Shown one piece after another: positions 8,744-17,211 of a DNA stretch of 53,795 nucleotides (positions are counted from its first letter, which is position 1; every line of letters begins with the position of its first letter). Source of the stretch: an uncultured Clostridia bacterium. GTDB taxonomy: Bacteria; Bacillota; Clostridia; TANB77; UBA1234. A program made the position numbers and the translations under genes. Under the pieces are notes generated by a model. That model was not told where the DNA came from. It did not search any database and saw only the letters and a list, made by a program, of their open reading frames with translations. The stretch is from the NCBI GenBank assembly GCA_944393265.1, contig CALXZO010000002.1, positions 69,264 to 123,058 on the forward strand. Reading direction: 5' to 3'.

Positions 8744-9429
8744 GTGATAGATATAATAGACTTGTCAAAAATTTATAATATGGGTTCATCTGAAGATAGT
8801 AAAGTATATGCTTTAAATCACATTAACCTACATATTCAGGAACATGAATTTGTTTCGATTATTGGTCCTTCTGGTAGTGGTAAATCTACATTAATGAATA
8901 TGTTGCGGTTGTTTAGACGTTCCAACGTCTGGCAGGTATTTGCTAAATGGAAAAGAAGTGTCTAAGATGAATGATGATGAACTTGCATCTGTTAGAAATA
9001 ATACAATTCGGATTTGTTTTTCAAGGCTTTAACTTATTACCTAAGCTTACAGCTGTTGAAAATGTTGAACTTCCATTAATTTATCAAAATGTTCCTGCTA
9101 AGGAGCGTCATGAACGTGCTACAAAGGCTTTAGAAAGCGTTGGATTAGGCGGCAGAATTGACCATAAGCCTTCTGAACTATCTGGTGGTCAGCAACAAAG
9201 AGTTGCTATTGCGAGAGCTTTAATTACTAATCCTCCCCTTATCCTTGCCGATGAGCCAACTGGAAATCTTGATACTAAATCAGGAAAGGAAGTTATGGAG
9301 ATTTTCAAGGAACTAAATAAGAATGGAAATACGATTGTGCTTATCACTCATGATAATGATGTTGCAGCTCAGGCAAAAAGAATTGTTAGAATTCAAGATG
9401 GTAAATTAACTGAAGTCGCTGATAAATAA
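8744..9429 (+). CDS. MacB/LolD-type ABC exporter ATPase with two +1 shifts
   Basis: Nucleotide-binding subunit of the exporter. Walker A is [10 protein letters not shown], the Q-loop lies in [11 protein letters not shown], the signature is [15 protein letters not shown], Walker B is [12 protein letters not shown] and the switch His is in LITHDND. The start is GTG with GAAAGGAAA upstream. Zero frame stops after an in-frame CGG at 8906-8908; skipping C gives [11 protein letters not shown]. In that frame a second CGG at 9009-9011 needs the same skip to give NTIGFVFQGF. With both, 227 aa, the exact family length, are obtained. It lies between the adaptor and permease genes with short gaps, so one operon. 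Confidence 0.9.
8906..8908 (+). other. CGG +1 frameshift site 5 (CGGT)
   Basis: In-frame CGG after TTG. C skip gives GGT and the family motif [11 protein letters not shown]. Confidence 0.9.
9009..9011 (+). other. CGG +1 frameshift site 6 (CGGA)
   Basis: In-frame CGG after ATT in the frame set by site 5. C skip gives GGA and the Q-loop motif [12 protein letters not shown]. Confidence 0.9.
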
Positions 9430-9449
9430 ATGTTTTGGAGGTAATAAGA

Positions 9450-10625
9450 TTGAATGTTTTTCTTAGTTTAAAAATGGCACTTAAAAGTATCACTTCAAAT
9501 AAATTACGTACTTTTCTTACAATGTTAGGTGTTATAATCGGTGTAGCTTCTGTTATTACCGCTGTTGGATTTGCAGAGGGTAGCACTGAAAGCATAACCA
9601 GTGATTTAGAAAGTAATATAAAAACAAACTTGCTCAATATTTCTCTAAAAGGCAGACGTACTTCGAATATTGAATACAGTGACATTGCAGAAATTTTAGA
9701 CGAACTTGAAGGAATAGACGCATATTCCCCAGTTTTAAACGGTTCTGTGACCATTAAAAATTCTAATAATGATACAGTAACTACTCCATATATAGGAACA
9801 GACAGTAATTATTTAACTGTTCAAGATAAAACTATGATGGAAGGACGTTTTCTCTCTTCTTTTGATATAGACGGTTCGTTAAATGTTGCAATTATAGGTT
9901 CTTATATTTCGAATGAACTATTCCCCGATGGTGACGCTGTGGGGTCGTACATTACACTTGGTGGTCAGAAATTTAAGATAGTTGGTATTCTTACAGAAAC
10001 AGAAAGCAGTGAAGAAAACTCTGCTGATCATACGCTAATAATACCTTATACGATTGCGCAAAGGCTGACAAGAGCTGGTTCAATTAACACAATTTATGTA
10101 AAGGTTTCAAACGCAAATGAAGTAGAAAAAATGGTAGATATAATAAGTGCAGAATTATTTGATTTATATGAAAATGAAGATTACTATTCAGTAGTTAGTC
10201 AGGAAGCAATGCTAGAAACTCTTTCTTCAGTAACCGATACTCTTGCAATTGTTCTTGCTGGTATTGCAGCGATTTCACTTGTAGTTGGAGGAATCGGCAT
10301 TATGAATATAATGATTGTTTCTGTAACTGAAAGAACTCGAGAGATAGGTATTCGAAAGGCCATCGGTGCAAAGAAAATCAATATCATGACGCAATTTTTG
10401 ATAGAAGGACTTATAATAACTTGTTTAGGTGGAACAATAGGTATTCTTCTAGGTTGCGGAATTATAACCGTCATTGGCCAGTTAGGAATAGTGCCTGCCG
10501 TTTACTCTATGAAGTGGATTATAATATCGTTTGTAGTTTCAATCGCAATTGGTATAATTTTTAGTTTATTCCCTGCATACAAAGCAGCTAAATTAGATCC
10601 TATTGTTGCACTACGAAGCACATAA
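9450..10625 (+). CDS. MacB/FtsX-type ABC exporter permease
   Basis: Membrane subunit of the exporter: N-terminal helix after SLKMALKSITSNKLRTFLTMLGVIIG, a large extracellular MacB_PCD domain (residues about 45-260), then three helices of the FtsX domain, including GGIGIMNIM, TERTREIGIRKAIGA and the end FPAYKAAKLDPIVALRS. Start TTG at 9450 is chosen because GGAGG lies 8 bases upstream; the earlier TTG is within that site. It is complete at 391 aa, without in-frame CGG. Together with the two upstream genes it forms a tripartite exporter for peptides, antibiotics or lipids; the substrate is unknown. Confidence 0.92.
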   Translation: MNVFLSLKMALKSITSNKLRTFLTMLGVIIGVASVITAVGFAEGSTESITSDLESNIKTNLLNISLKGRRTSNIEYSDIAEILDELEGIDAYSPVLNGSVTIKNSNNDTVTTPYIGTDSNYLTVQDKTMMEGRFLSSFDIDGSLNVAIIGSYISNELFPDGDAVGSYITLGGQKFKIVGILTETESSEENSADHTLIIPYTIAQRLTRAGSINTIYVKVSNANEVEKMVDIISAELFDLYENEDYYSVVSQEAMLETLSSVTDTLAIVLAGIAAISLVVGGIGIMNIMIVSVTERTREIGIRKAIGAKKINIMTQFLIEGLIITCLGGTIGILLGCGIITVIGQLGIVPAVYSMKWIIISFVVSIAIGIIFSLFPAYKAAKLDPIVALRST

Positions 10626-10646
10626 AAAATTATTTTCCATAATATG

Positions 10647-10678
10647 TAGCGCCCCAAGTTGTCTAACTTGAGGCGCTA
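10647..10678. terminator. Bidirectional terminator
   Basis: TAGCGCC...GGCGCTA with inner CCAAGTT/AACTTGA pairing. It lies between the convergent permease and thioredoxin genes. Confidence 0.8.
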
Positions 10679-10682
10679 TAAA

Positions 10683-11003
10683 TTATTGTAATATATCATC
10701 TAATATTCTTTTGATTTCTTCCTTGTTTAGAAATCCAACCTGCCTTTCTACCTCTTGCCCGTCTTTAAAAAATACTAGTGTTGGCATTGCAGTAATTCCA
10801 TATCTTACTGCACACTCTTGACTCTCGTCAACATCGACTTTGTAAAATTCTACTCTTCCTTCATATTCTTGATCTAATTCTTTTATTACTGGTGCAAGCA
10901 TCTGACACGGACCACACCATGTGGCAAAAAAATCAATGACAGTTACTTTGCTATTATTAATAACTTCTGATAAAACTCTCTCCTCTTCAATATGATGTAC
11001 CAT
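10683..11003 (-). CDS. trxA: Thioredoxin
   Basis: Small dithiol oxidoreductase that reduces protein disulfides with electrons from thioredoxin reductase. Active site is ATWCGPCQMLAP; the cis-Pro is in AMPTLVFF. Length is 106 aa from the ATG at 11003, which has GGAGG 7 bases upstream; the longer ORF start would include untranslated leader. It stands alone between a terminator and a divergent gene. Confidence 0.95.
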   Translation of the reverse strand: MVHHIEEERVLSEVINNSKVTVIDFFATWCGPCQMLAPVIKELDQEYEGRVEFYKVDVDESQECAVRYGITAMPTLVFFKDGQEVERQVGFLNKEEIKRILDDILQ

Positions 11004-11152
11004 AATTATTTCCTCCATTCTCATTCTATTATTAACAAAATTTACACCATCTATTCTATATTGCAATACACCAAAAAACAAGAGAACATATTTTTATTTC
11101 ACAAAAATATTTAGACATGGGTACGAAGTTTTTGTCTATAAGCTTTATGAAT

Positions 11153-11180
11153 TTGCTTTTTATAATGTTTCTGTTATAAT
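11153..11180 (+). promoter_or_regulatory. Sigma-A promoter
   Basis: TTGCTT, 16-base spacer, TATAAT. The predicted transcript would start almost at the ribosome binding site of the next gene. Confidence 0.6.
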
Positions 11181-11198
11181 TAAGTGGAGGTGATTTTT

Positions 11199-11879
11199 AC
11201 GAGCCAATTTGAACGAGTTATACCTATCTTGGGTAAAGAAAATTTTAATAAATTACAAAAAGCAAATATTATAATTTTTGGTATCGGCGGGGTAGGCTCT
11301 TACGTTGCTGAAGCGCTTGTTAGAACTGGAATTGGTAATATTACAATAGTTGATGGTGATAAAATCGAAGAAAGCAATATTAATCGTCAATTGCCCGCCC
11401 TTTATTCTACAGTTGGTAAATCTAAGGTTGAAGTTATGAAATCACGAGTCTTGGATATAAATCCAAATATTAATATAGTTACTTATAATGTGTTTGTGAC
11501 TTCTGAAAATATTGATATGTTTAATTTTTCAAAATATGATTATGTAATAGATGCGATTGACACTGTTTCTGCAAAACTTAAAATAATACAAAAAGCAAAA
11601 GAATGCGATATTAGAATAATTTCATCAATGGGAACAGGCAATAAGATGGATGTAACTAAATTTAAAATTTGTGATATTTCAAAAACGAGTGTATGTCCAC
11701 TTGCAAAAATTATTAGGAAAGAATTATCTAAGCTTGGAATCAAAAATGTAAAAGTTCTATTTTCAACCGAAGAACCTTTAGTCAAATCAAGAGATTCTAT
11801 TAGTAGCCTAGCGTTTGTACCAGGAACTGCAGGACTAATGATTGCAAGTGAAGTAATTAAAGATATTGCTTTTGCATAA
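11199..11879 (+). CDS. TcdA/YgdL-type E1-like (ThiF/MoeB fold) enzyme
   Basis: Adenylating enzyme of the ThiF/HesA family. The nucleotide-binding GIGGVGSYVAEAL, NRQLPALYSTVGKSKVE and VDAID-like (YVIDAIDTVSAK) motifs match TcdA, which cyclises t6A to ct6A in tRNA. It is 226 aa. The protein should begin at SQFERVIPILGKE, but no ATG, GTG or TTG lies at the right distance from GGAGG (11186-11190); the codon 8 bases downstream is ACG (11199). An ACG start is therefore proposed. The GTG at 11184 overlaps the binding site. Presence of the t6A enzyme Sua5 in the same window fits this role. Confidence 0.82.
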   Translation, partial: TSQFERVIPILGKENFNKLQKANIIIFGIGGVGSYVAEALVRTGIGNITIVDGDKIEESNINRQLPALYSTVGKSKVEVMKSRVLDINPNINIVTYNVFVTSENIDMFNFSKYDYVIDAIDTVSAKLKIIQKAKECDIRIISSMGTGNKMDVTKFKICDISKTSVCPLAKIIRKELSKLGIKNVKVLFSTEEPLVKSRDSISSLAFVPGTAGLMIASEVIKDIAFA

Positions 11880-11906
11880 TATTTTTAGTAAGAAAGGAAA
11901 TTTTAT

Positions 11907-12659
11907 ATGGATAAAAGACCTATTGGGATGTTTGATTCTGGCTGCGGTGGCCTAACAGTACTAAAAGAATACACTAAATTAATGCCAAATGAAGATTTTA
12001 TTTACTATGGTGATACTGCTCATTTGCCTTATGGCGACAAGTCTCCTCAAGAAATAATAGGATATTCAAAAAAGATTGTAGAATTCTTACTAAAAAAAGA
12101 TGTTAAACTTATAGTAATTGCATGTGGTACCGCAAGTGCTACAGCTTATGAATATTTAAAGTCAAATTATAATATTGAAATACGAAATATAATAGAGCCC
12201 GTAGCTACTTCTAATTTACATGGTAACATTGGTGTAATTGCTACAACGTCAACAATAAAAAGTAATGCATGGGAAATTTCTATTAAAAAGCTTCATAACG
12301 ATGTCAATGTTATATCTTTGGCATGTCCAATTTTTGTACCATTAATTGAAAATGGACTAACAGACACTCCTGTAATGAAAGAAGCTATTAAAGAATATAT
12401 GAAAAGTTTTAATGATAATAATATTAATTCTCTTATTTTAGGTTGCACACATTATCCTTTAATACAGGAAAAAATCCAACAAGAATTAGGTCCTAACATT
12501 AACCTAATAAACGTTGGAAAATACTCAGCAAAAAATACTTTAGAATTTCTAAAATCGTCTTCACTTCAAAATGATTTTGAACACAGCGGTTCTTGCTTAT
12601 TTTTTTCAAGTGGTGACTTTAATGCTTTTAAGTCGCGTGCAACCTTTCTTGGATTTTAA
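11907..12659 (+). CDS. murI: Glutamate racemase
   Basis: Converts L- to D-glutamate for peptidoglycan. The motif FDSGCGGLTVLKE is at the N-terminus, YYGDTAHLPYG follows, the first catalytic cysteine is in VIACGTASA (commonly ACNTA; here Gly replaces Asn), and the second in LGCTHYPL. It is 250 aa, complete, with AAAGGAAA upstream. It is 28 bases downstream of the E1-like gene, probably co-transcribed, and is followed by a strong terminator. Confidence 0.94.
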   Translation: MDKRPIGMFDSGCGGLTVLKEYTKLMPNEDFIYYGDTAHLPYGDKSPQEIIGYSKKIVEFLLKKDVKLIVIACGTASATAYEYLKSNYNIEIRNIIEPVATSNLHGNIGVIATTSTIKSNAWEISIKKLHNDVNVISLACPIFVPLIENGLTDTPVMKEAIKEYMKSFNDNNINSLILGCTHYPLIQEKIQQELGPNINLINVGKYSAKNTLEFLKSSSLQNDFEHSGSCLFFSSGDFNAFKSRATFLGF

Positions 12660-12749
12660 ATAAAACAAAAGTTTTAGTTTTTTCTTTATAAAACTGATGT
12701 TATCATAATTTAAAATAAGCATAAAAAATTAAATAGCTTTTTTATTAAC

Positions 12750-12791
12750 AAAAATACACCTCTTATTTTTATATTTAAAAGGTGTATTTTT
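12750..12791. terminator. Bidirectional terminator
   Basis: AAAAATACACC/GGTGTATTTTT with A- and T-rich flanks, between convergent murI and the permease gene. Confidence 0.85.
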
Positions 12792-12817
12792 ATAACAAGT
12801 CTTTTTTTTGGTTATAG

Positions 12818-14422
12818 CTATTTTCTAGCTAGCGCCTTCGCCTTTGAGTTTTTCTTCTTTTTGCTTTTTTTGTTTTGATTTGTCTTGGTACTATTATTTT
12901 TATTATTTGATTTTTCTTTTTTAGGTTCAAGTACATTAGTGTCTTTTAGATTATCCTCTGTTTGTCCTTTTTGTGAAATTTTCGCAGTTTCTTCTAGCAA
13001 TTTTATTTCAGATTTTTCTTTTTCCTCACTTTTTTTACTACCGATAGAAAGAATTAAATTTAGTAATATTCCGAATATTGCTGCACCTGCAATACATGGA
13101 ACTTGTATATTAAATAGAGGAATGTTGCCGCCGAATGCATATTGTCCACCTAGACCAATTACCATTATAGATGCAATAACTGCTATATTCTTAGAATCAA
13201 ACATATCTACCTTTTTATCTATCATTATCGCTATTCCCTGTGCTGCGATTGCACCAAACAAATATATTTCTAATCCACCAATAACAGCTAGCGGTATACT
13301 ATAAATTACTTTGATAAGTGGAGTAAAACAAGAAACAAGCATTGCAATAACAGCTGCTGCCATCATTACCGAAACAGAAAAAACTTTTGTTATAGCCATA
13401 GTACTGATATTTTCTCCATAGTTAGTTCCTGCAGGCCCTCCAACAGCCCCAGAAATCATATCGCATATACCATCACCTATTAAATTTTTATCTAGCAAAT
13501 TATCTATATTATATTTATTCTTTCCCTTTTTCTTTGCTAAATCATTTACATATATATCAAGCTGATAAATATGTGCCGTAGATTCTGGTATTGTAGCAAT
13601 TGCAATTGGCATAATAGCAACTAGTGCCTCTAATGAGAATTTTGGGAATGAAAATGCTGGTAAGGCGAATATAGAACCATCGCCTAATCTCCATGAAGAT
13701 GATGCCAGAACCGCAGAAGAAACTTCTCGAAATAAATTGATATCAGTAACTAGATAAATAATGCCTGCTGTGGCGCAACCTGTAATCGCACCTAATAGTA
13801 AAGGCAATTGGCCAAGTAAGCCTTTTAAATACCTAGAATAAATAACCGTAGAAAGTAATGTTACCATTGAAACAATTATCCAATACCCTTGCTCCACTGA
13901 ATGTGCCGTCGCTCCGTCTGAAAACTTTGGAATTGCGTCACTCAATGCATTTCCCGCCAATGTCAATCCTATAATCATTGCAACTGAGCCCGTAATACAT
14001 GCTGGCAAGAGCTTTTCTACCGCATTTTTTCCAACATACCTGACTATTAAACCTGCTATGATTGAAATGATTCCTGACATTATAATACCAAATTGTGCTT
14101 CTTGTATTGCGATCTGCGGTAAGATTCCATCTGTCATCACATAACCTTTTGCCGCACACATACTTGCGATTGCTGTAAGATATGCAAAACTAGAACCATA
14201 ATACATTGGGATTTTTCTTTTTGTTATTAATGCAAAGCACAAAGTTGCAAGTCCGCTAGCAAAAATAGTAGTTGATACTTGAAACCCCGTAATTAGAGCA
14301 ACCGTTATTGTTGCTGGAAACATAACAATAACTTGCTGTATTGCATATAACAACAACCTCCAAAAACTAGGAGTCTCATCTGGCAAATAGCCATTTTTTT
14401 GTTCTGCTCTTACTTTTTCCAC
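12818..14422 (-). CDS. Uracil/xanthine permease family (NCS2) transporter with Lys-rich tail
   Basis: Proton-coupled nucleobase importer. It has 12-14 hydrophobic segments and the NAT-type residues: PESTAHI (substrate-binding Glu) and the GGPAGTNYGENI segment with the second conserved glutamate. The core ends near residue 465; a 70-residue tail rich in Lys, Asn and Glu follows (about 465-534), which is unusual for the family. The start is GTG at 14422, three bases after the stop of a 28-aa upstream ORF, suggesting translational coupling. The upstream leader with a terminator indicates regulated expression. Uracil versus xanthine cannot be decided. Confidence 0.88.
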   Translation of the reverse strand: MEKVRAEQKNGYLPDETPSFWRLLLYAIQQVIVMFPATITVALITGFQVSTTIFASGLATLCFALITKRKIPMYYGSSFAYLTAIASMCAAKGYVMTDGILPQIAIQEAQFGIIMSGIISIIAGLIVRYVGKNAVEKLLPACITGSVAMIIGLTLAGNALSDAIPKFSDGATAHSVEQGYWIIVSMVTLLSTVIYSRYLKGLLGQLPLLLGAITGCATAGIIYLVTDINLFREVSSAVLASSSWRLGDGSIFALPAFSFPKFSLEALVAIMPIAIATIPESTAHIYQLDIYVNDLAKKKGKNKYNIDNLLDKNLIGDGICDMISGAVGGPAGTNYGENISTMAITKVFSVSVMMAAAVIAMLVSCFTPLIKVIYSIPLAVIGGLEIYLFGAIAAQGIAIMIDKKVDMFDSKNIAVIASIMVIGLGGQYAFGGNIPLFNIQVPCIAGAAIFGILLNLILSIGSKKSEEKEKSEIKLLEETAKISQKGQTEDNLKDTNVLEPKKEKSNNKNNSTKTNQNKKSKKKKNSKAKALARK

Positions 14423-14425
14423 TTT

Positions 14426-14512
14426 TTAACCACCCTTTCCTTTTAGTTTCTTTAGTCTAGTTAGAAAAATGCTTTTTAACTGTCTCTTACAATCTTTTGA
14501 TTGATATTTCAT
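14426..14512 (-). CDS. 28-aa basic leader ORF before the permease
   Basis: ATG at 14512 with GGAGG 7 bases upstream (one of the best binding sites in the window), encoding MKYQSKDCKRQLKSIFLTRL and a Lys/Gly end. It stops 3 bases before the permease GTG. The product is strongly basic. It may be a leader peptide that couples translation to the permease, or a small functional protein. Confidence 0.55.
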   Translation of the reverse strand: MKYQSKDCKRQLKSIFLTRLKKLKGKGG

Positions 14513-14648
14513 GGCAACATCCTCCAACCATTCTAAAATCGCTTAAAAAAAATCTTGCCCAATTGGCAAGACAATAATAAAAGCCCCAAACTTGTGAATC
14601 TCTAGTTAAAACTTGCCAATCAATAGCAATTGCTCAAAACTTCACTCG
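14513..14648 (-). promoter_or_regulatory. Structured leader (riboswitch-like attenuator) of the permease
   Basis: The transcript would begin near 14648 and run about 135 bases before the leader ORF. It holds a terminator (14543-14570) and an upstream ATTGGCAAG (14612-14620 region, minus strand) that can pair with the terminator arm CTTGCCAA, so alternative folds are possible. I do not recognise the purine riboswitch core or another known class. Confidence 0.5.
14543..14570 (-). terminator. Intrinsic terminator within the permease leader
   Basis: Minus strand: CTTGCC, AATTG loop, GGCAAG, then a run of eight T. It lies between promoter and genes, as in attenuators. Confidence 0.75.
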
Positions 14649-14654
14649 GGTAGT

Positions 14655-14683
14655 ATTTTATTATTCTATATATAAAAAGTCAA
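14655..14683 (-). promoter_or_regulatory. Sigma-A promoter of the permease unit
   Basis: Minus strand TTGACT, 17-base spacer, TAAAAT. Confidence 0.75.
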
Positions 14684-14695
14684 TAGGAACTGAGC

Positions 14696-14748
14696 TTTTA
14701 GACATGGAAACATTTTGTCTATCTCCGTATCTAAGTCCATGTCTAAAA
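14696..14748. repeat. 12-bp inverted repeat
   Basis: TTTTAGACATGG (14696-14707) and CCATGTCTAAAA (14737-14748), 29 bases apart. It may be a second hairpin at the end of the rpsF operon or an operator. Confidence 0.5.
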
Positions 14749-14790
14749 AAATAGACTTTGAATCACTTTTGACTCAAAATCTATTTTTTA
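14745..14790. terminator. Terminator after rpsR
   Basis: AAAAAATAGA/TCTATTTTTT with inner TTTGA/TCAAA pairing, between the permease promoter and the end of the rpsF-ssb-rpsR operon. Confidence 0.75.
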
Positions 14791-14817
14791 GGGTATTATT
14801 CTCAACCCAGCATGTCA

Positions 14818-15102
14818 TTATTCAACTGTGTAAGGTAATAATCCAATATGTCTAGCTCTCTTTACAGCTAATGTAACTTCTCTTTGGTGTTTTGCACAAA
14901 GACCAGTTACTCTTCTTGGCAATATTTTTCCTTTTTCACTAGTAAATTTCTTAATCTTATCAGCTTCTTTATAATCAATAACTAATGTTTTATCTGCACA
15001 AAATGCACAAACCTTTTTCTTGATTTTTCTTTGTCTTGGCATTGAATCATCATCGTTATTATTTCTGTTATTGAATCTTCTAGCTCCTTTTTTATCAGCC
15101 AT
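14818..15102 (-). CDS. rpsR: 30S ribosomal protein S18
   Basis: Small-subunit protein that binds with S6 at the platform. The core [20 protein letters not shown] and the end [15 protein letters not shown] are typical. It is 94 aa with an Asn/Asp-rich N-terminal extension of about 25 residues. Last gene of rpsF-ssb-rpsR, 43 bases after ssb. Confidence 0.96.
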   Translation of the reverse strand: MADKKGARRFNNRNNNDDDSMPRQRKIKKKVCAFCADKTLVIDYKEADKIKKFTSEKGKILPRRVTGLCAKHQREVTLAVKRARHIGLLPYTVE

Positions 15103-15145
15103 ATTCTCCTATCCTCCAATCTTAATAATTTAAAAGGGTACCTGT

Positions 15146-15577
15146 TTAAAACGGTAAATCGTCATCTGTAACTTGCGTGAAATCATTTGGTGCTTGATTT
15201 GCATCAAATGTAGTCCCCATTGTCTCTGCGCTTGCAAATGGATTAGCTTCTACCTCTCTCTTTGAATCTGCAAAATATGCTTCTTCAGCGACAACTTCTG
15301 TTACATATACTTTCTTGCCATCTTTGTCATCATAATTTCTAGTTTGTATTCTTCCAATTATTCCGACTTGTTGACCTTTCTTAAAGTATTTACTACAAAA
15401 TTCTCCCGTTTTATCCCAAGCAACAATATTAACAAAATCTGCTTGTCTTTCCTCTCCCTGTCTAGCAAACCTTCTATTAACTGCTAGCGAAAATGAAGCA
15501 ACAAGCGTATTATTGTTAGTTGTGTACCTAACTTCAGGATCTCTAGTTAATCTCCCCATAAGAACAACTTTATTCAT
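15146..15577 (-). CDS. ssb: Single-stranded DNA-binding protein
   Basis: Tetrameric OB-fold protein that protects single-stranded DNA in replication and repair. MNKVVLMGRLTRDPEVRYT, the core FVNIVAWDKTGEF and the acidic C-terminal tip DDLPF are seen; the tip binds partner proteins. It is 143 aa from the ATG at 15577, preceded by GAGGAGG; the longer ORF start lies inside rpsF. Gene order rpsF-ssb-rpsR is the classical one. Confidence 0.96.
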   Translation of the reverse strand: MNKVVLMGRLTRDPEVRYTTNNNTLVASFSLAVNRRFARQGEERQADFVNIVAWDKTGEFCSKYFKKGQQVGIIGRIQTRNYDDKDGKKVYVTEVVAEEAYFADSKREVEANPFASAETMGTTFDANQAPNDFTQVTDDDLPF

Positions 15578-15620
15578 AATAAGTCCTCCTCTTTCTAAGC
15601 ACAAACTATGTATTATATTT

Positions 15621-15902
15621 TTAATTTTTGCAAACAACTATGTGCTTTATAATTTCATCTGTGATATTATAAATTCTCTCTAGCTCGTCTATGAAACTTG
15701 GCTCACTACTAAAATTAACTAGAACATAATATCCCTCATTTTGCTTTTTGATAGGATAAGCTAATTTTTTCTTTCCTAATTCTTCAGTTGAGTCAACCTT
15801 ACCATTTGAGTTAATTAAGCTTTCAATTTTTTCAATTGTGTTTTTTACGGCTGCCTCTTCAATATTAGGATTAATAATCATGATTGTTTCATAATTTTTC
15901 AT
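15621..15902 (-). CDS. rpsF: 30S ribosomal protein S6
   Basis: Platform protein that forms a dimer with S18 on 16S rRNA. MKNYETIMIINPNI start, KKLAYPIKKQNEGYY and the end KHIVVCKN fit. It is 93 aa, first gene of the operon, with a GGAGGTG site. The S6-S18 complex is known to bind leader RNAs of this operon, and a structured leader is present here. Confidence 0.96.
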   Translation of the reverse strand: MKNYETIMIINPNIEEAAVKNTIEKIESLINSNGKVDSTEELGKKKLAYPIKKQNEGYYVLVNFSSEPSFIDELERIYNITDEIIKHIVVCKN

Positions 15903-15976
15903 TATTATTACACCTCCTTTTGGACATATGGCCCCGCACTAGATATGCGGAGCAAGGCTCAGCTTTCGCTGTTGCG
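15903..15976 (-). promoter_or_regulatory. Structured rpsF leader, candidate S6:S18 binding RNA
   Basis: About 74 bases, more GC-rich than its surroundings. Minus strand: AGC-GAAA-GCT hairpin, then CTCCGCA/TGCGGGG hairpin with the CCG that is typical of S6:S18 leaders. Assignment is from general features only. Confidence 0.5.
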
Positions 15977-15982
15977 AGTAGT

Positions 15983-16011
15983 ATAATATCACAAAAAACA
16001 CCCTATTGCAA
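15983..16011 (-). promoter_or_regulatory. Sigma-A promoter of rpsF-ssb-rpsR
   Basis: Minus strand TTGCAA, 17-base spacer, TATTAT. The -35 element lies in the loop of the upstream terminator. Confidence 0.65.
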
Positions 16012-16022
16012 GGGTGTTTTTT
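15993..16022. terminator. Terminator after the RNase E/G gene
   Basis: AAAAAACACCCT/AGGGTGTTTTTT, a 12-bp stem with a 6-base loop. Confidence 0.85.
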
Positions 16023-16050
16023 AGATTATGTAATTCCATTTTTTGTAAAT

Positions 16051-17211
16051 TTATATATTCATCTTCTTTCTTGTTAGTTCAACTAGGTTCAATTCCGTAT
16101 AACCTTTTATATCAGTCTTACTTCTGTCTTTTTTTGCCTCTTCTCTCATAATATCAACTATCTTCATTTGATCTTCTTTTTTATCTAAATCTATATAATC
16201 AATAATAATTATTCCGCCTAAATCTCTTAGTCTTATTTGCTTCATAATTTCTCTAGCAGCCTCTATATTAACATTTAATGCAGTCTGCTCCAAATTTTGG
16301 TTTCCAAGATATTTCCCCGAATTTACGTCTATTGCAGTTAATGCTTCTGTTCTATCTATTACAATATACCCTCCACATTTAAGCCATACTTTTCTTTTCT
16401 TTATATCTTCTATATCTCCAGAGAATCCAAGTTCTTTAATAATGTCATCCGTTTCTACTAACTCAATTTTTATATTCTTTCTAAGCGCATATGAGTTCAT
16501 CATATTATATATGTTTGTATCATTTACATAAACTTTCTTTGTCTGCTGATTAATCAAGTCACGACTTATCTTTGAAATAAGCTCATGCTCATTATATAAA
16601 AGCGCGGCTTCCTGTTTTTCTTCATAGGCAGTTAGTATATTCTTCCATTTTTTTAACAAATCATTAATATCTTCCTGTATTTTTTCTTTTGATATATTAC
16701 TTGCATCAGTGCGCACAATCACTCCAAACCCGCTAGGTAGCGACTTTTTTACAATTTGCATTAATCGACTTTTTTCTTCTTCGCTAGCTATTTTTTGCGA
16801 AATTGTTAATATTTCCGTATTTGGCATCAATACAACATAATTTCCCGGTAGAGTTACGTGTGTTGATACTCTTGCCCCTTTTTCGCCTGTTGCAATCTTT
16901 TTAACTTGTACTAAAATTTTATCTCCTTCTTTTACAACTTCTGATATTTTTTTTTCTATCACCTTTTCTTCTTTAACAACATCTACTTTAGGCAAAGCGT
17001 CTTTTGTAGATATAAATGCATTTTTCTCCATTCCTATATCCACAAAAGCCGCCTGAATACCGTCAACTACGTCCTTTACCTTTCCTAAGTATATATTTCC
17101 CATTATGTTGATATCGTTTTGATCATACGTATAGACCTCACAAATCTTTCCATTTTCAGCCATACATATATCAATTCTTTCTTTTTTTCTATTTATCATT
17201 AATTCATTCAT
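16051..17211 (-). CDS. rng: Ribonuclease E/G family protein, short form
   Basis: Endoribonuclease for rRNA and mRNA processing. An N-terminal S1 domain (GNIYLGKVKDVVDGIQAAFVDIG) is followed by the RNase E/G catalytic region, with VIDRTEALTAIDVNSG (metal-binding Asp), NIEAAREIMKQIRLRDLGG and IIIDYIDL (second Asp). It ends at LVELTRKKMNI, so the usual C-terminal part with the CPxCxG zinc-link is missing; 386 aa from the ATG at 17211. The start overlaps the end of pth by 8 bases. The ATG at 17211 is preferred over 17226 because GGGGAA lies 7 bases before it. Confidence 0.88.
   Translation of the reverse strand: MNELMINRKKERIDICMAENGKICEVYTYDQNDINIMGNIYLGKVKDVVDGIQAAFVDIGMEKNAFISTKDALPKVDVVKEEKVIEKKISEVVKEGDKILVQVKKIATGEKGARVSTHVTLPGNYVVLMPNTEILTISQKIASEEEKSRLMQIVKKSLPSGFGVIVRTDASNISKEKIQEDINDLLKKWKNILTAYEEKQEAALLYNEHELISKISRDLINQQTKKVYVNDTNIYNMMNSYALRKNIKIELVETDDIIKELGFSGDIEDIKKRKVWLKCGGYIVIDRTEALTAIDVNSGKYLGNQNLEQTALNVNIEAAREIMKQIRLRDLGGIIIIDYIDLDKKEDQMKIVDIMREEAKKDRSKTDIKGYTELNLVELTRKKMNI

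Noticed and set aside
12885-13304. 139-aa plus-strand ORF in the permease gene
   Set aside because: Antisense shadow of transmembrane codons, no binding site.
14543-14650. Purine riboswitch before the nucleobase permease
   Set aside because: The conserved core sequences of the purine aptamer could not be found; only an attenuator-like layout is supported.
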